DNA of 56,706 nt from Verrucomicrobiia bacterium (GTDB taxonomy: Bacteria; Verrucomicrobiota; Verrucomicrobiia; Verrucomicrobiales; DEV007), in assembly GCA_030430255.1 (NCBI GenBank), contig JAUIGD010000004.1, positions 1 to 56,706 of the forward strand, read 5' to 3'. Each line of letters opens with the position of its first letter. Position 1 is the first letter of the stretch. Shown here piece after piece: positions 1 to 8,523 of this stretch. Under the pieces are notes generated by a model. That model did not search any database. It saw only the letters and a program-made list of their open reading frames with translations, and was not told the origin of the DNA. The position numbers were made by a program, and so were the translations under genes.

Positions 1-1512
1 CCCGACGCCCCCCAAGCCCCCACCCCCGCACCTCCGGACATCGCCACGCTCCGCTCAGCCACCTTCGAACTCACCCCCGGAGCGACCTCCACCCACATCG
101 AGGCCGAGTTCGCTGCCACCAACCACAGCGGCGAATGGCAAACCGTCCCGCTGTTCGGCGGCGCCGCACAAACCCGTGCGGTCGATCCACCCGACGCCCA
201 GCTGACCCGCCACGCCGGCGGGATCGCCCTGTTGTTGCCCCCCGGCGGATCGACGACCCTGCGACTGCAACTGATCGCCCCGCCGGTCAGCCGCGAGGGC
301 TTCGACCTCGATATCGCACCCTCGGTCATCTCGGCGATCTCCATCCACGGGGACGAGCGGGCAACGGTCGAGGTCGCTGGGGCGATCGCCTCCGCTTCGG
401 GGATCTATCAAATCCCCGCCGACACCACGCAGCTGAAGATCCGGCTCGCGGACCCGGCCGGGGCCCGCACCGCGACCGGGGCCCGGCCCAGCGCGTGGTC
501 GTTCTCCGGCGAGGCCGCGGTCACCTTGCAGGACTCCCGGCTCGCCTTCGACGCCCGCCTCCACCTGCACGCGGACGGCGGCGCCACCGACACCGCGCAG
601 ATCCTGCTCCCGCACTCGGCACGCATCGCCGAGATCGCCAGCGAGGGGCTAGAGAGCTGGACACCAGAGCCGTCGGAAGCCGGCCGCCTCGTGGCGCTGA
701 GCTGGGGGGCTCCCGCCCAGTTCGACCGCGAGATCGAGCTGCGCTGGAGCGTCCCCCAACCGCCCCTCGCCGGGGAGTGGCCGCTCGTGCCCCCGACTGT
801 TTCCCCGGCGCCCGACGAGGGCGGCAGCCCCGAAGGGTTCCTGTTCGTCCTCGAGGAGATCGAGGGCCTGGAGCTCCGTGGCGCCGGCGGCGCCCCCTTG
901 CCCGAGCCCCAACACCTGCACGGCTGGATCGCGGAACGCTTCGGAGCCTCCCCTTACCAGACCGTCCGTTCGACCGGCGAACCCGCGACCCTCGCCGCCC
1001 GCTGGCTGCCCCGGGCGCCGACCGCCGACGCGACCATCGCCGGTGCACGCTACACGCAAACCTTGGTCGGCGACGGCTCCCTCCTCACCAGCACCACGCT
1101 CACCGTCGAGCACCGGAGCCCGGCAAAGATCGACCTCACCATCCCCCTCGAGGCCGAACTCCTCAGCTGCCGGGTCGGCGAGCGCGCCTCCCGCCCCGTC
1201 CAACGCGAATCCGGCACCCTCGAGTTTTCGCTCCCTGCCGACGGCTCAGGAGACACCGAGATCGCGTTCTGCTACGCGAGCCAACTCACCCCGCTCGACC
1301 CCGTCTCCGGCCAGGTGTCCATCACCCTCCCCCAGAGCACCGTCTTCGTCCGCGAGATCCAATGGGAACTTACCATCCCGACCGTCTACGAGGTCAGCGC
1401 CGCCCAGGGCAACATCGAGATCCTGCCCGGCAACGCACCGCTCCGCTTCCGCAAGCAACTCGTCCGCGGCGCCCAGCCCGCTGTCGAACTCTACTACAAG
1501 CGCCGCGATTGA
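1..1512 (+). CDS. Unknown protein, 5' end outside the window
   Basis: The reading frame is open from base 1 to the TGA at 1510-1512, giving 503 residues with no start codon in the expected place, so the gene begins upstream of the window. The visible part is rich in alternating polar and hydrophobic residues, glycine and proline, with no transmembrane segment, and looks like an all-beta extracytoplasmic domain. I do not recognise the family. It ends 51 bases before the creD-like gene on the same strand, so the two are probably co-transcribed with creB and creC. An internal ATG at 232 exists, but the same kind of sequence continues upstream of it, so it is not the start. Confidence 0.75.
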   Translation, partial: PDAPQAPTPAPPDIATLRSATFELTPGATSTHIEAEFAATNHSGEWQTVPLFGGAAQTRAVDPPDAQLTRHAGGIALLLPPGGSTTLRLQLIAPPVSREGFDLDIAPSVISAISIHGDERATVEVAGAIASASGIYQIPADTTQLKIRLADPAGARTATGARPSAWSFSGEAAVTLQDSRLAFDARLHLHADGGATDTAQILLPHSARIAEIASEGLESWTPEPSEAGRLVALSWGAPAQFDREIELRWSVPQPPLAGEWPLVPPTVSPAPDEGGSPEGFLFVLEEIEGLELRGAGGAPLPEPQHLHGWIAERFGASPYQTVRSTGEPATLAARWLPRAPTADATIAGARYTQTLVGDGSLLTSTTLTVEHRSPAKIDLTIPLEAELLSCRVGERASRPVQRESGTLEFSLPADGSGDTEIAFCYASQLTPLDPVSGQVSITLPQSTVFVREIQWELTIPTVYEVSAAQGNIEILPGNAPLRFRKQLVRGAQPAVELYYKRRD

Positions 1513-1563
1513 CCCACCCTCCGCACCGCACCGCCCCCCGCCAAACTCGAACACACCGCTCCC

Positions 1564-2793
1564 ATGCCCGTCCGTCACCTCATCGCCATCGCCGCTATCT
1601 TCGCCTGCACCGCCGTTGGCTGGTTTCTCCTCGGCGGCGCCCTCGCCGTCCGAACCAGCGAGGCCAACCGCCAACTCGCCCCCGCCCTCGAAGGCAACTG
1701 GGGACCGCCGCTCGCCCAGAGCCACCCCTCCGTCCATTACACCGCACCCGGCGCGGCCGACGCGAAGCGGCAGATCGCCCCGGCCGCCAGCGAGGTCCGG
1801 GTCGCGCTCAGCTACCAACCCAAACGCAAAGGCCTGCTGCGCTACCGCACCTACACCGCCGACTTCTCTGCCGACTACGAGATCGCGAACCCCGCCCCCA
1901 TCGAACAAACCCTATTCTTCGAGTTCACCCTCCCAGACCCCGGACTCCGCTACGATGGGTTCGAGTTGGCGGTTGCCGGCGCGGCGACCGGGCGCACGCC
2001 CGAGCGCGGGGTCGTCCGCGAAGCCCTGCGCCTCGGCGCCGGTGAGACGGTCACCGTCGCCGTCCGCTACCGGGCCGGCGGCTTGGCCACTTGGCGCTAC
2101 CGCTTCGAAGGCGCCCACCGCATCGCCAACTTCTCGTTGGCGATGGCCACCGACTTCGCGGACTACGACATCCCCCACGGCGCCGCCTCTCCCGCGGAGA
2201 TCACCCCCGCCGGCGGCGGCGACGGGCTCGGGCTGCGCTGGCGATACGATGGCGTCATCAACGCCGGCGACATCGGCATGGCGATGCCGAAGATCCTCAA
2301 CCCCGGCCCCGTGGCCGCACGGATCACCTTCTTCGCACCGGTGTCGCTGCTGTTCTTCTTCACCGTCTTGACCCTCGTCGGCGCCGTCCGCGGCGACGCC
2401 CTCCACCCGATGCAGTTCTTCTTCATCGCCGCGGGCTGCTTCGCCTTCCAGCTCCTGTTCGCCTATCTCGTCGATCTCGTTCCGGCCGCAGCCGCGTTCG
2501 CCATCGCCGCCGCGGTGTCTCTGGCGCTGGTCGGCAGCTACCTCTGGCGGGCGAAGAGCGCTCGGCTCGCCCGCGTCGCCCTCGTCGCCCAGTTCGCCTA
2601 CATGGTCCTCTTCAGCGCCAGCTTCTTCTTCGACGGCCTCACCGGCATCACCGTCACCGTCGGCGCCATCGCCACCCTCGGCATCCTCATGGCCCTCACC
2701 GCGCGGGTCGACTGGGCCGAGGTGTTCAAGCCGAAGCCCCCGTCGAACACCCCACAACCCGGCGGCGCCCCGCTCGCGACCGATCCATCTTGA
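1564..2793 (+). CDS. creD: CreD-like inner membrane protein
   Basis: A 409-residue protein with the CreD architecture: one N-terminal membrane segment (about residues 5-28), a large beta-rich periplasmic part, and a block of about five membrane helices from residue ~255 to ~390. The end of the last helix reads MALTARVDW, very close to the ending of enterobacterial CreD. CreD is an inner membrane protein induced by the CreBC two-component system and linked to envelope stress and colicin E2 tolerance. Here it lies directly upstream of the regulator and kinase instead of downstream as in Escherichia coli, and is probably co-transcribed with them. The sequence after the last helix is a short proline-rich tail. 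The ATG at 1564 leads straight into a good membrane anchor, which supports this start. Confidence 0.8.
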   Translation: MPVRHLIAIAAIFACTAVGWFLLGGALAVRTSEANRQLAPALEGNWGPPLAQSHPSVHYTAPGAADAKRQIAPAASEVRVALSYQPKRKGLLRYRTYTADFSADYEIANPAPIEQTLFFEFTLPDPGLRYDGFELAVAGAATGRTPERGVVREALRLGAGETVTVAVRYRAGGLATWRYRFEGAHRIANFSLAMATDFADYDIPHGAASPAEITPAGGGDGLGLRWRYDGVINAGDIGMAMPKILNPGPVAARITFFAPVSLLFFFTVLTLVGAVRGDALHPMQFFFIAAGCFAFQLLFAYLVDLVPAAAAFAIAAAVSLALVGSYLWRAKSARLARVALVAQFAYMVLFSASFFFDGLTGITVTVGAIATLGILMALTARVDWAEVFKPKPPSNTPQPGGAPLATDPS

Positions 2794-2858
2794 CCTCGCG
2801 ACGGAGCGCAACCCACGCGACAAGCCCGCCGGCGGCGGATAGAGTCCCCCGACCATCC

Positions 2859-3572
2859 GTGACCCAGAAACCGCACATCCTGGTCGTCGAGGACGAACCC
2901 ACCATCCTCGACAACCTCCTCTACTCCCTGGAGACCGAGGGCTTCGAACCGCACGGCTGCAGCACCGGAGCCGAGGCCCTCGCCCTCCTCGAGACACGGC
3001 CGGACGTCGCCCTCGCCGTGCTCGACATCGGCCTCCCCGACACCACCGGCTTCGAACTCTGCAAAGCGGTCCGCGCGACCCGGGCGCTCCCTCTCATCTT
3101 CCTCACCGCACGGGCCTCGGAACTCGACCGCGTGCTCGGCCTCGAACTCGGCGCCGACGACTACGTGGTGAAGCCGTTCAGCCCGCGCGAACTCTGCGCC
3201 CGCGTCAAAGCGGTCCTCCGCCGCTGCGGCGACAAGGCCCCCGCGGGACCGGCTCCTCCGGAAACCTCCCCGCCGCCCCCGCCGCTGGCCATCGATGCGC
3301 TCCGCAAACGCGCCAGCTACTTCGGGACGCCCCTGGCGCTCTCGTCCACCGAATATAAGATCCTCGCCGCGCTCGCCCGACAGCCGGGACGCGTCTTCTC
3401 GCGCGCCCAGCTGATGGAGGCTGCCTGGGAGGAGCCCGAAGCTGCCATGGAACGAACCGTCGACACCCACATCAAGAGCATCCGCTCCAAACTCGAATCC
3501 GCCCACCCGGGCGCCGACCCGCTCATCACCCACCGCGGCCTCGGCTATTCGCTGCGCGAAGATTGGCCCTGA
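2859..3572 (+). CDS. creB: CreB-like response regulator
   Basis: OmpR/PhoB-type response regulator, about 237 residues. The receiver domain shows the acidic pair E11-D12, the phosphoacceptor D56 in VLDIGLPD and K105 in VVKPF. A proline-rich linker of about 20 residues follows, then a winged-helix DNA-binding domain (LSSTEYKILAAL, then ERTVDTHIKSIRSKL). The frame is open further upstream but has no domain there. The GTG at 2859 places the usual short N-terminus before ILVVEDE, so I chose it; no clear ribosome binding site is visible. The stop codon TGA (3570-3572) shares its last base with the ATG of the kinase gene, so the two are translationally coupled. Confidence 0.85.
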   Translation: MTQKPHILVVEDEPTILDNLLYSLETEGFEPHGCSTGAEALALLETRPDVALAVLDIGLPDTTGFELCKAVRATRALPLIFLTARASELDRVLGLELGADDYVVKPFSPRELCARVKAVLRRCGDKAPAGPAPPETSPPPPPLAIDALRKRASYFGTPLALSSTEYKILAALARQPGRVFSRAQLMEAAWEEPEAAMERTVDTHIKSIRSKLESAHPGADPLITHRGLGYSLREDWP

Positions 3573-5020
3573 TGCGCCCGCCCCGCTTCACCACCGGCGC
3601 GCGGATCGCACTCGCCCTCATCACCCTCTTCGCCTGCGCCTTCTACTACCTCTTCAACAAGCTGCAGGAGAGCGTCGAACGGCAATACCTCGAAGCCGTC
3701 GAAGAGCCGATGGTCGACGCCGCCCACCTGTTCGCCTCGGTCGCCGAACTCCACCTCGACGCCGGCGGCGGAATCGACGCCGCCCCGCTGCGGGACGCCT
3801 TCTCCGCAGCCCACGGGCGCCGCTTCGAAGCGCAGATCTGGGACCTCCTCAAGACCCGCGTGGGCATGCACCTCTACCTCACCGACGCCGAGGGGACCGT
3901 GCTGTTCAACTCCGACGCCGGCACCGACGAGGGGGCGGACTACTCGTGGCGCAGGGATGTCTCGCTCACCTTGAAAGGCGGCTACGGCGCGCGTTCGACC
4001 CGCACCGACGAGGCCGATGACGACTCTTCTGTGATGTTCGTCGCCGCGCCCATCCGGCACCGCGGCGAGATCGTCGGCGTCGCCTCGGTGTCGAAACCGC
4101 AGGCCGCGGTCTTCGCGTTCCGCGACGACACCGAGAGGCGGATCGACCTGCTCCTCCGCGGCGCCCTCGCCACCTGCTTGCTCGGCGCGACCTTCATCGT
4201 CGGCTGGTTCCTCCGCCCCGTCCGCAAGCTCACCACCTACGCCCGCGCCATCCGCCGAGGCCACCGCGTCCCTGTCCCAAAGCTCGCTTCCGGCGAGATG
4301 CGCACCCTCGCCGCCGCCTTCGAGGAGATGCGCGACACGCTCGAAGGCCGCAACTACATCGAGACCTACGTGTCCTCGCTCACCCATGAGATGAAGAGCC
4401 CGCTATCAGGCATCCGCGGCGCTGCGGAGCTGCTCGCGGAGGACGGGCTCCCGCCGGGGCGGCGGGCGAAGTTCCTCGCCAACATCCGCGCCGAGTCCGA
4501 CCGGCTCGGTCACATCATCGACCGCCTCCTCGCCCTCTCCGAACTCGAGGCGAAGAAGTCCATCGACGCCAGCGGCCCCGTCGATCTGGCCGAACTGCTG
4601 CAACGGGTCGCCGCCGATCACGCGGCCGCCCTCGAGGCGAAAGACCTCCACCTGCAAATCGATACCGCCGCCGGGTCGAGCATCGAGGCCGACGCCTTCC
4701 TGCTCGAGATGGCGGCAGCCAACCTGCTGCAGAACGCCATCGATTTCTCACCGCGCGGCGGCCGCATCGACATCGCCACCCAACGCGCCGGGAGCTCCCT
4801 GAAGCTGCACTTCGACGACCGCGGCCCGGGCGTGCCCGACTACGCCCGCGAGCGCGCCTTCGATCGGTTCTTCTCGCTCGTCCACCCCGACACCGGCCGC
4901 AAGAGCAGCGGCCTCGGCCTCTGTTTCGTCCGTGAGGCCGCCGAGCTACACGGCGGCAGCGCAGCCCTCGAGCCCCGCCCCGGCGGCGGCACCCGCGCCA
5001 CCCTCACCCTCCCCCTCTGA
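3572..5020 (+). CDS. creC: CreC-like sensor histidine kinase
   Basis: A 482-residue sensor kinase. An N-terminal membrane helix (about residues 10-27) is followed by a periplasmic sensor domain, a second helix (about 190-212), a HAMP region, the dimerisation/phosphoacceptor domain with H272 in SLTHEMKSPLSGIRGAAELL, and a HATPase domain with N-box (LLQNAIDFSP), DRGPGVPDYA and GLGLCFV. The H-box and DYA/RFFSL stretches match CreC in detail. The start ATG overlaps the creB stop by one base; an in-frame TTG nine bases upstream is less likely. It should phosphorylate CreB in response to an envelope or metabolic signal. Confidence 0.85.
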   Translation: MRPPRFTTGARIALALITLFACAFYYLFNKLQESVERQYLEAVEEPMVDAAHLFASVAELHLDAGGGIDAAPLRDAFSAAHGRRFEAQIWDLLKTRVGMHLYLTDAEGTVLFNSDAGTDEGADYSWRRDVSLTLKGGYGARSTRTDEADDDSSVMFVAAPIRHRGEIVGVASVSKPQAAVFAFRDDTERRIDLLLRGALATCLLGATFIVGWFLRPVRKLTTYARAIRRGHRVPVPKLASGEMRTLAAAFEEMRDTLEGRNYIETYVSSLTHEMKSPLSGIRGAAELLAEDGLPPGRRAKFLANIRAESDRLGHIIDRLLALSELEAKKSIDASGPVDLAELLQRVAADHAAALEAKDLHLQIDTAAGSSIEADAFLLEMAAANLLQNAIDFSPRGGRIDIATQRAGSSLKLHFDDRGPGVPDYARERAFDRFFSLVHPDTGRKSSGLGLCFVREAAELHGGSAALEPRPGGGTRATLTLPL

Positions 5021-5061
5021 GTGGGCTCCGCCCCCCGGGAAGTCACCCTGCCCGAGCCGTT

Positions 5062-5133
5062 CCCTGCCGCCGCCTGCTCCGCGTCAACAAATGGCGGCAC
5101 CTCGCCTGCGGAGGTGGTGATCGGTTCGGGCTA
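5062..5133. repeat. Type A intergenic element, partial copy (right half)
   Basis: It aligns with the right half of the full copies at 12395-12576 (reversed) and 35529-35710: CCCTGCCGCCGCCT near the left side and TGGTGATCGGTTCGGGCTA at the end. The left half is missing or inverted. The final TA is shared with the next element. Confidence 0.7.
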
Positions 5134-5309
5134 GCACGAGTGGCACCAGTTGAAGAGGACGTGCCGGAGGCACGAGAGAGGGTAGCGCGGGGTGGAGCGC
5201 CAGCGGAACTCCGGGAGGAGGGTCAGCGTCGCGCTCCGCCCCGGCAGGGGCGGGAGAAGCTCTCTACCGCAATTCGATGCACTACCTCAAACAGGTGCCA
5301 TTCGGGCTA
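5132..5309. repeat. Type B intergenic element with imperfect terminal inverted repeats
   Basis: A stretch of about 178 bases. The left end is TAGCACGAGTGGCACC; the right end read on the other strand is TAGCCCGAATGGCACC, and similarity continues for several bases inward. The outer TAGCCCGAAT is the same as in the type A elements although the interior differs. It carries no gene. Confidence 0.6.
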
Positions 5310-5317
5310 ACACCCCA

Positions 5318-5605
5318 TCACCCCACCACCAGCGAGCCTTCCCGGTAATCGACCCACTTGTCCCGCAGCCCCTGCTGGGTCTGTGGCGACATGCAGAGGG
5401 TCGCTTCGCCGACGGCGAACAGGCATTCGTCGGGCAGCCTGGCGCGGGGCGCGGAACCGAGCCGCGCCCACTGCTGCCCAGCCCGCTCGCCGCTGGCACA
5501 ACCGATGTATTCCAAGGTGGTGACCCGGTCCTCCCCGGCGTCGCGCTCGGCGAGGTGCGCGAGGAACCCGTCCAGCAGGATCGTGCCGCAGCGGAGTCGG
5601 AGCAT
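5318..5605 (-). CDS. Small unknown protein, 95 residues
   Basis: A reading frame of 95 residues with normal, non-repetitive composition and a well-formed C-terminus (ending REGSLVVG). A longer frame reaches 5656, but its extra N-terminal part is proline- and arginine-rich like a chance translation, so I chose the ATG at 5605. The last 25 residues weakly recall the end of HesB/IscA-type proteins (a beta strand, then DY and a G-rich strand), but the cysteines needed for that assignment are not present in the usual pattern. It stands alone between a repeat element and the barrel gene. Function unknown; the call as a gene rests on sequence texture only. Confidence 0.45.
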   Translation of the reverse strand: MLRLRCGTILLDGFLAHLAERDAGEDRVTTLEYIGCASGERAGQQWARLGSAPRARLPDECLFAVGEATLCMSPQTQQGLRDKWVDYREGSLVVG

Positions 5606-5756
5606 CGTCGCGCTAGGGGGCGGCCGGACCGGGGACGTCCGGGGTCGGGCGCTCAAGAATGTCGATCCAGATCGCCATGGAGATGAGGGGTGGATCCATT
5701 CCGACCTCGCCCCCGGAACCGTCTATCGTCCGGCGTCGGGTGGTGCCTTCGCGTTG

Positions 5757-6650
5757 CTAGAATTCCAGCTTCAGCCCCAAGCCTGGCGTGAGCTTGTCGA
5801 AGTCGAAGCCCTCGAGGTCATCGGCGTGGTGGAGGTAACCGACCCCGGCGCGGAAGGTGGCCGCACCGCCGAGGGAATACTCGAGCCCGAGCGACGCCTG
5901 CGCCCGCCAGAAGTCGCGGTCGATGCCGCCGAAGTCGTCGTAGCTCCGGAACGCCAACCCCGCCCCGGTCTTCAAGGTGAGGCGGTCGGCGAGGGCGTGC
6001 GCCAGCCCCGCCTCGACCGAGAAGGTGAAGGCGTCGTGATCGGAGGGGTCGGCCCAGCCGTGCGCGGCACCTGCGGCGACCTGGGCCGCCGTGGCGGCGC
6101 CTAGCTCGAAGGTCTGCGTCGCCCGCAAGCCGAGTTCATGGGTCGCCAGCGCGACCTCATCGAAACCGTCGCTGAAGCCCCACCCGGAGGCGTAGACGAC
6201 CGAGAGCGGCAAGGCCTTGCCCGCGAACCCGGTCAGTTCCGCCCCGACGCCGAGGAACTCGCTGTCCAGTTGGCTGAATGTCTCCCAGCGTTGGAAACCG
6301 ATCTCGGCGCGCGGCTTGAGCATCAGCTCGCCGAGCGGCAGTTCGGCCAGGGCTTTGGCGCTGGCACCCGCCCCCCAGTCGTCGAGTTCGGACCCGTCGT
6401 TGAAGGCGTTGGTGTCATGGCCGGTGGCGAAGTCGAGTTCGAACCGATAGGGGCGCTCGGGCGCCGCCCCATCTTTGAGGAAGGTGCGGGCAGCCTCGGC
6501 GGCATTGGGCGTGCCGAACTCCGGCGCGGCGCGGAGGTCGAGCTGGTTCGCCAGCGGATCGAGACTCAATTCTTGGGCGGGAGCGCAGACGGCGAGCGCG
6601 AGCGAACTCGCTGCGGCGGCGAGGGCGGTGGACCGGAGATTTGCCTGCAT
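5757..6650 (-). CDS. Predicted outer-membrane beta-barrel protein
   Basis: A 297-residue protein with a clear signal peptide (residues 1-25, ending APAQE). The remainder shows alternating hydrophobic strands with aromatic residues at the ends, and it finishes with GLGLKLEF, a terminal phenylalanine as in outer-membrane barrels recognised by BamA. About ten strands can be guessed. No porin or transporter family is recognised. It stands alone: about 150 bases separate it from the small gene downstream, and about 200 bases from the stop of the repeat protein upstream. Confidence 0.7.
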   Translation of the reverse strand: MQANLRSTALAAAASSLALAVCAPAQELSLDPLANQLDLRAAPEFGTPNAAEAARTFLKDGAAPERPYRFELDFATGHDTNAFNDGSELDDWGAGASAKALAELPLGELMLKPRAEIGFQRWETFSQLDSEFLGVGAELTGFAGKALPLSVVYASGWGFSDGFDEVALATHELGLRATQTFELGAATAAQVAAGAAHGWADPSDHDAFTFSVEAGLAHALADRLTLKTGAGLAFRSYDDFGGIDRDFWRAQASLGLEYSLGGAATFRAGVGYLHHADDLEGFDFDKLTPGLGLKLEF

Positions 6651-6827
6651 GGTGTCGGGAGGGATCGCCCGCGAAGAGGTACGACCATCGCGGGGGTGGT
6701 TTTGTTCAATATTCGCCCGCGCCTCTCGCAGACATCCTCAGACTAAGGCGTGCCGAATGCCCGTGGCGAGCGCGAAATGCGGCGCCCGCCACGGCCGGTG
6801 GCGGGAGCGCGCAGCGGTCGCCGGCGG

Positions 6828-6851
6828 GATGCCGATGCCGATGCCGATGCG
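6828..6851. repeat. Short tandem repeat of GATGCC
   Basis: Three copies of GATGCC and one GATGCG in a row, just past the stop codon of the following minus-strand gene. It is not in a coding sequence I can support. A slippage-prone tract; no function is evident. Confidence 0.8.
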
Positions 6852-6856
6852 CTTGG

Positions 6857-8200
6857 TCAGCCTCGGCGCCGGTCGCGCTGCGGCGGGTTGACCACCTGCT
6901 CCTGCGCTTCCGCCGACAGGCCGCTGGTGGAGAGCCACTCCGCCGCGGCGGCGCTGTCGCGGCGGAACCACTCCTGACCGGCGCGGGTGAGTGTCTCGGT
7001 GCGCATCGCATCCGACTGGATCGTCTCCGCCCAGGCGATCGCCGACTGCGGGTCGCGCGCCGCGATGGTGCGGCTCAGCCCGCGCACCGCATGGTCTTTG
7101 GCCGCCGAATCTGGCATGTCGACGAGGTGTTGGCTGGCCGCCATGGCGTCGCGCTGCGCCCACTCCCGGAACGCCGAATAGGTGCCCTCGTTGCGCCCCG
7201 CGCCCTGCGGCAGCGTCTCGAGCCAAGCGACCGAGGCCTTCGGATCGCGCTCGGCCCATTCGTCGCCGACCTCCTCGATGACTCGCGCGCCCCACGAGGC
7301 GTCGGCAAATTGCGCCGCCCAAGCGGACGCCGCCTCCGGATCGCTGTTCACAAAGCGGCCCGCGACGGTGTCGAGCGCCGACCCTTTCAGATCGCCGTCG
7401 GGCAGGTTCTCGGCCCAGGCGATGCCGCCGTCGAGCCCCTCCTTGCGAATCTGCTCAGAGGCGATCGTGTAGAGGTAACGCCCCGCTTCGCGGTTGCCCG
7501 CCTCGGCGAGCTGGAAGGTGTAGTCGGTGGCGAGACCGATGTCGTAGTCGGCGAGCCCGCCGATCAAGCTGTTCATCAACCGCGCCCGCTGCTCGGCGCC
7601 GCCGTCGGCATCGGGGATCGAATCCACGAAGGCCATCGCCGCGGTCGGGTCCTTGCTCGCCCATCCCGTGAGGGTGGAATCTTGGAACCGCTGCAGCCGG
7701 TCGCCCTCGAGGTTCTCCGCCGCATACGCCATCGCCCCGGCGCCGTCGACGCCCCCCCAGGCGTAGAGGAACAGACGCCACTGATCGCCGCTGGGCTGCC
7801 CATCGCGCATCGCCTGCAACATCGTCTGCGCGTTCTCGGGGGTGATGCCTTCGAGCAATTTGGTGAAGGCGAGCGAGCGCCGCAAGGGGTTGGGATCGCT
7901 GAAAGCGTCGGCGGAAATGGCGGCGATCTGCGAGTCGCTGAGTGCGACCGCCCCCCCGTTCGCGGTCGCCGATCCCGGTCCGTCCGCCCCGGCGGCCACC
8001 GGCGCGCCGGCCCGATCGGATCCGGCGCCCAAGACGCTGGCGGCCCCGGCTCCCGCGCCCCCGTCCGCGGCGCGCCCCGCTTGCGACGAGCCGGCCGCCG
8101 AATCCGAGGGATCGCCTTTGCCCAGGCCACCGAGGACGAAGGCACCGGTCGCGGCGAGCGCCCAAGCACCGTGGATCACGTGTTCTTTCTGCATAGCCAT
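6857..8200 (-). CDS. Membrane-anchored repeat protein (verrucomicrobial type)
   Basis: A protein of 447 residues. The ATG at 8200 has a purine-rich GGAGGG about 12 bases upstream, which supports it over the frame extension further up. An N-terminal hydrophobic segment (about residues 8-28) is followed by an Ala/Gly-rich linker. From about residue 110 there is a run of helical repeats of 30-40 residues with the recurring pattern DP..A..W...LP (for example RDPKASVAWLETLP and RDPQSAIAWAETI). Such TPR-like repeat proteins are numerous in Verrucomicrobiota genomes and their function is unknown. The N-terminal segment may be a signal anchor. No enzyme motif is seen. Confidence 0.75.
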   Translation of the reverse strand: MAMQKEHVIHGAWALAATGAFVLGGLGKGDPSDSAAGSSQAGRAADGGAGAGAASVLGAGSDRAGAPVAAGADGPGSATANGGAVALSDSQIAAISADAFSDPNPLRRSLAFTKLLEGITPENAQTMLQAMRDGQPSGDQWRLFLYAWGGVDGAGAMAYAAENLEGDRLQRFQDSTLTGWASKDPTAAMAFVDSIPDADGGAEQRARLMNSLIGGLADYDIGLATDYTFQLAEAGNREAGRYLYTIASEQIRKEGLDGGIAWAENLPDGDLKGSALDTVAGRFVNSDPEAASAWAAQFADASWGARVIEEVGDEWAERDPKASVAWLETLPQGAGRNEGTYSAFREWAQRDAMAASQHLVDMPDSAAKDHAVRGLSRTIAARDPQSAIAWAETIQSDAMRTETLTRAGQEWFRRDSAAAAEWLSTSGLSAEAQEQVVNPPQRDRRRG

Positions 8201-8282
8201 CGGGAAGATATTCCCTCCGAAGGTCAAATTTTACTGCTTTGGAGACGATTTCACCCCCGTCGTCATCTCACCATCATCCTAC

Positions 8283-8462
8283 CCTGAATCGGTGACCGGG
8301 GTCCGGCTCACCGCTGGCCCCGTCGACGCTGAGGGCGTCCGCGTCGGGCGCGCGTCCGGGGGGGGAATCCTCCGAGCCGGTGGTTCATCGATCCCTGCCG
8401 CCGCCGGATCAGCGTCAACGATAGGCGGCATCTCGCCTGCGGATGCGGTGATCGATCGGGGG
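8283..8462. repeat. Type A intergenic element, eroded full-length copy
   Basis: It fills most of the 323-base gap between the repeat protein and the M50-like gene. Recognisable blocks: CCTGAATCGGTGACC at the left end, GACGCTGAGGGCGT inside, ATCCCTGCCGCCG, CAGCGTCAACGA and GGTGATCGATCGGG at the right end, in the same order and spacing as in the 35529 copy. The ends are mutated, so it is probably immobile. Confidence 0.65.
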
Positions 8463-8523
8463 GCGATTCTCGCAACGATCTGGTCGGGCGCATGAGGCGC
8501 GCAAGCGAGGTCGCGGCGGGGCC

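Larger units (their letters stand above)
5021..5317. other. Gene-free stretch filled by two abutting repeat elements
   Basis: Between creC and the small minus-strand gene there is no plausible coding sequence. Most of the space is the right half of one repeat element (5062-5133) and a second element (5132-5309) sharing a TA dinucleotide with it. The bases 5036-5061 contain, in reverse orientation, a short piece that is internal to full-length copies of the first element, which suggests a rearranged copy. Confidence 0.6.

Noticed and set aside
135-2371. Long plus-strand frames in other phases at the beginning of the window
   Set aside because: Arg/Pro-rich shadow frames of the beta-rich protein and the creD-like gene.
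6641-8287. A 548-residue plus-strand frame over the repeat protein
   Set aside because: Arg-rich antisense of the DP..A..W repeats; the minus strand has the start, ribosome site and repeats.
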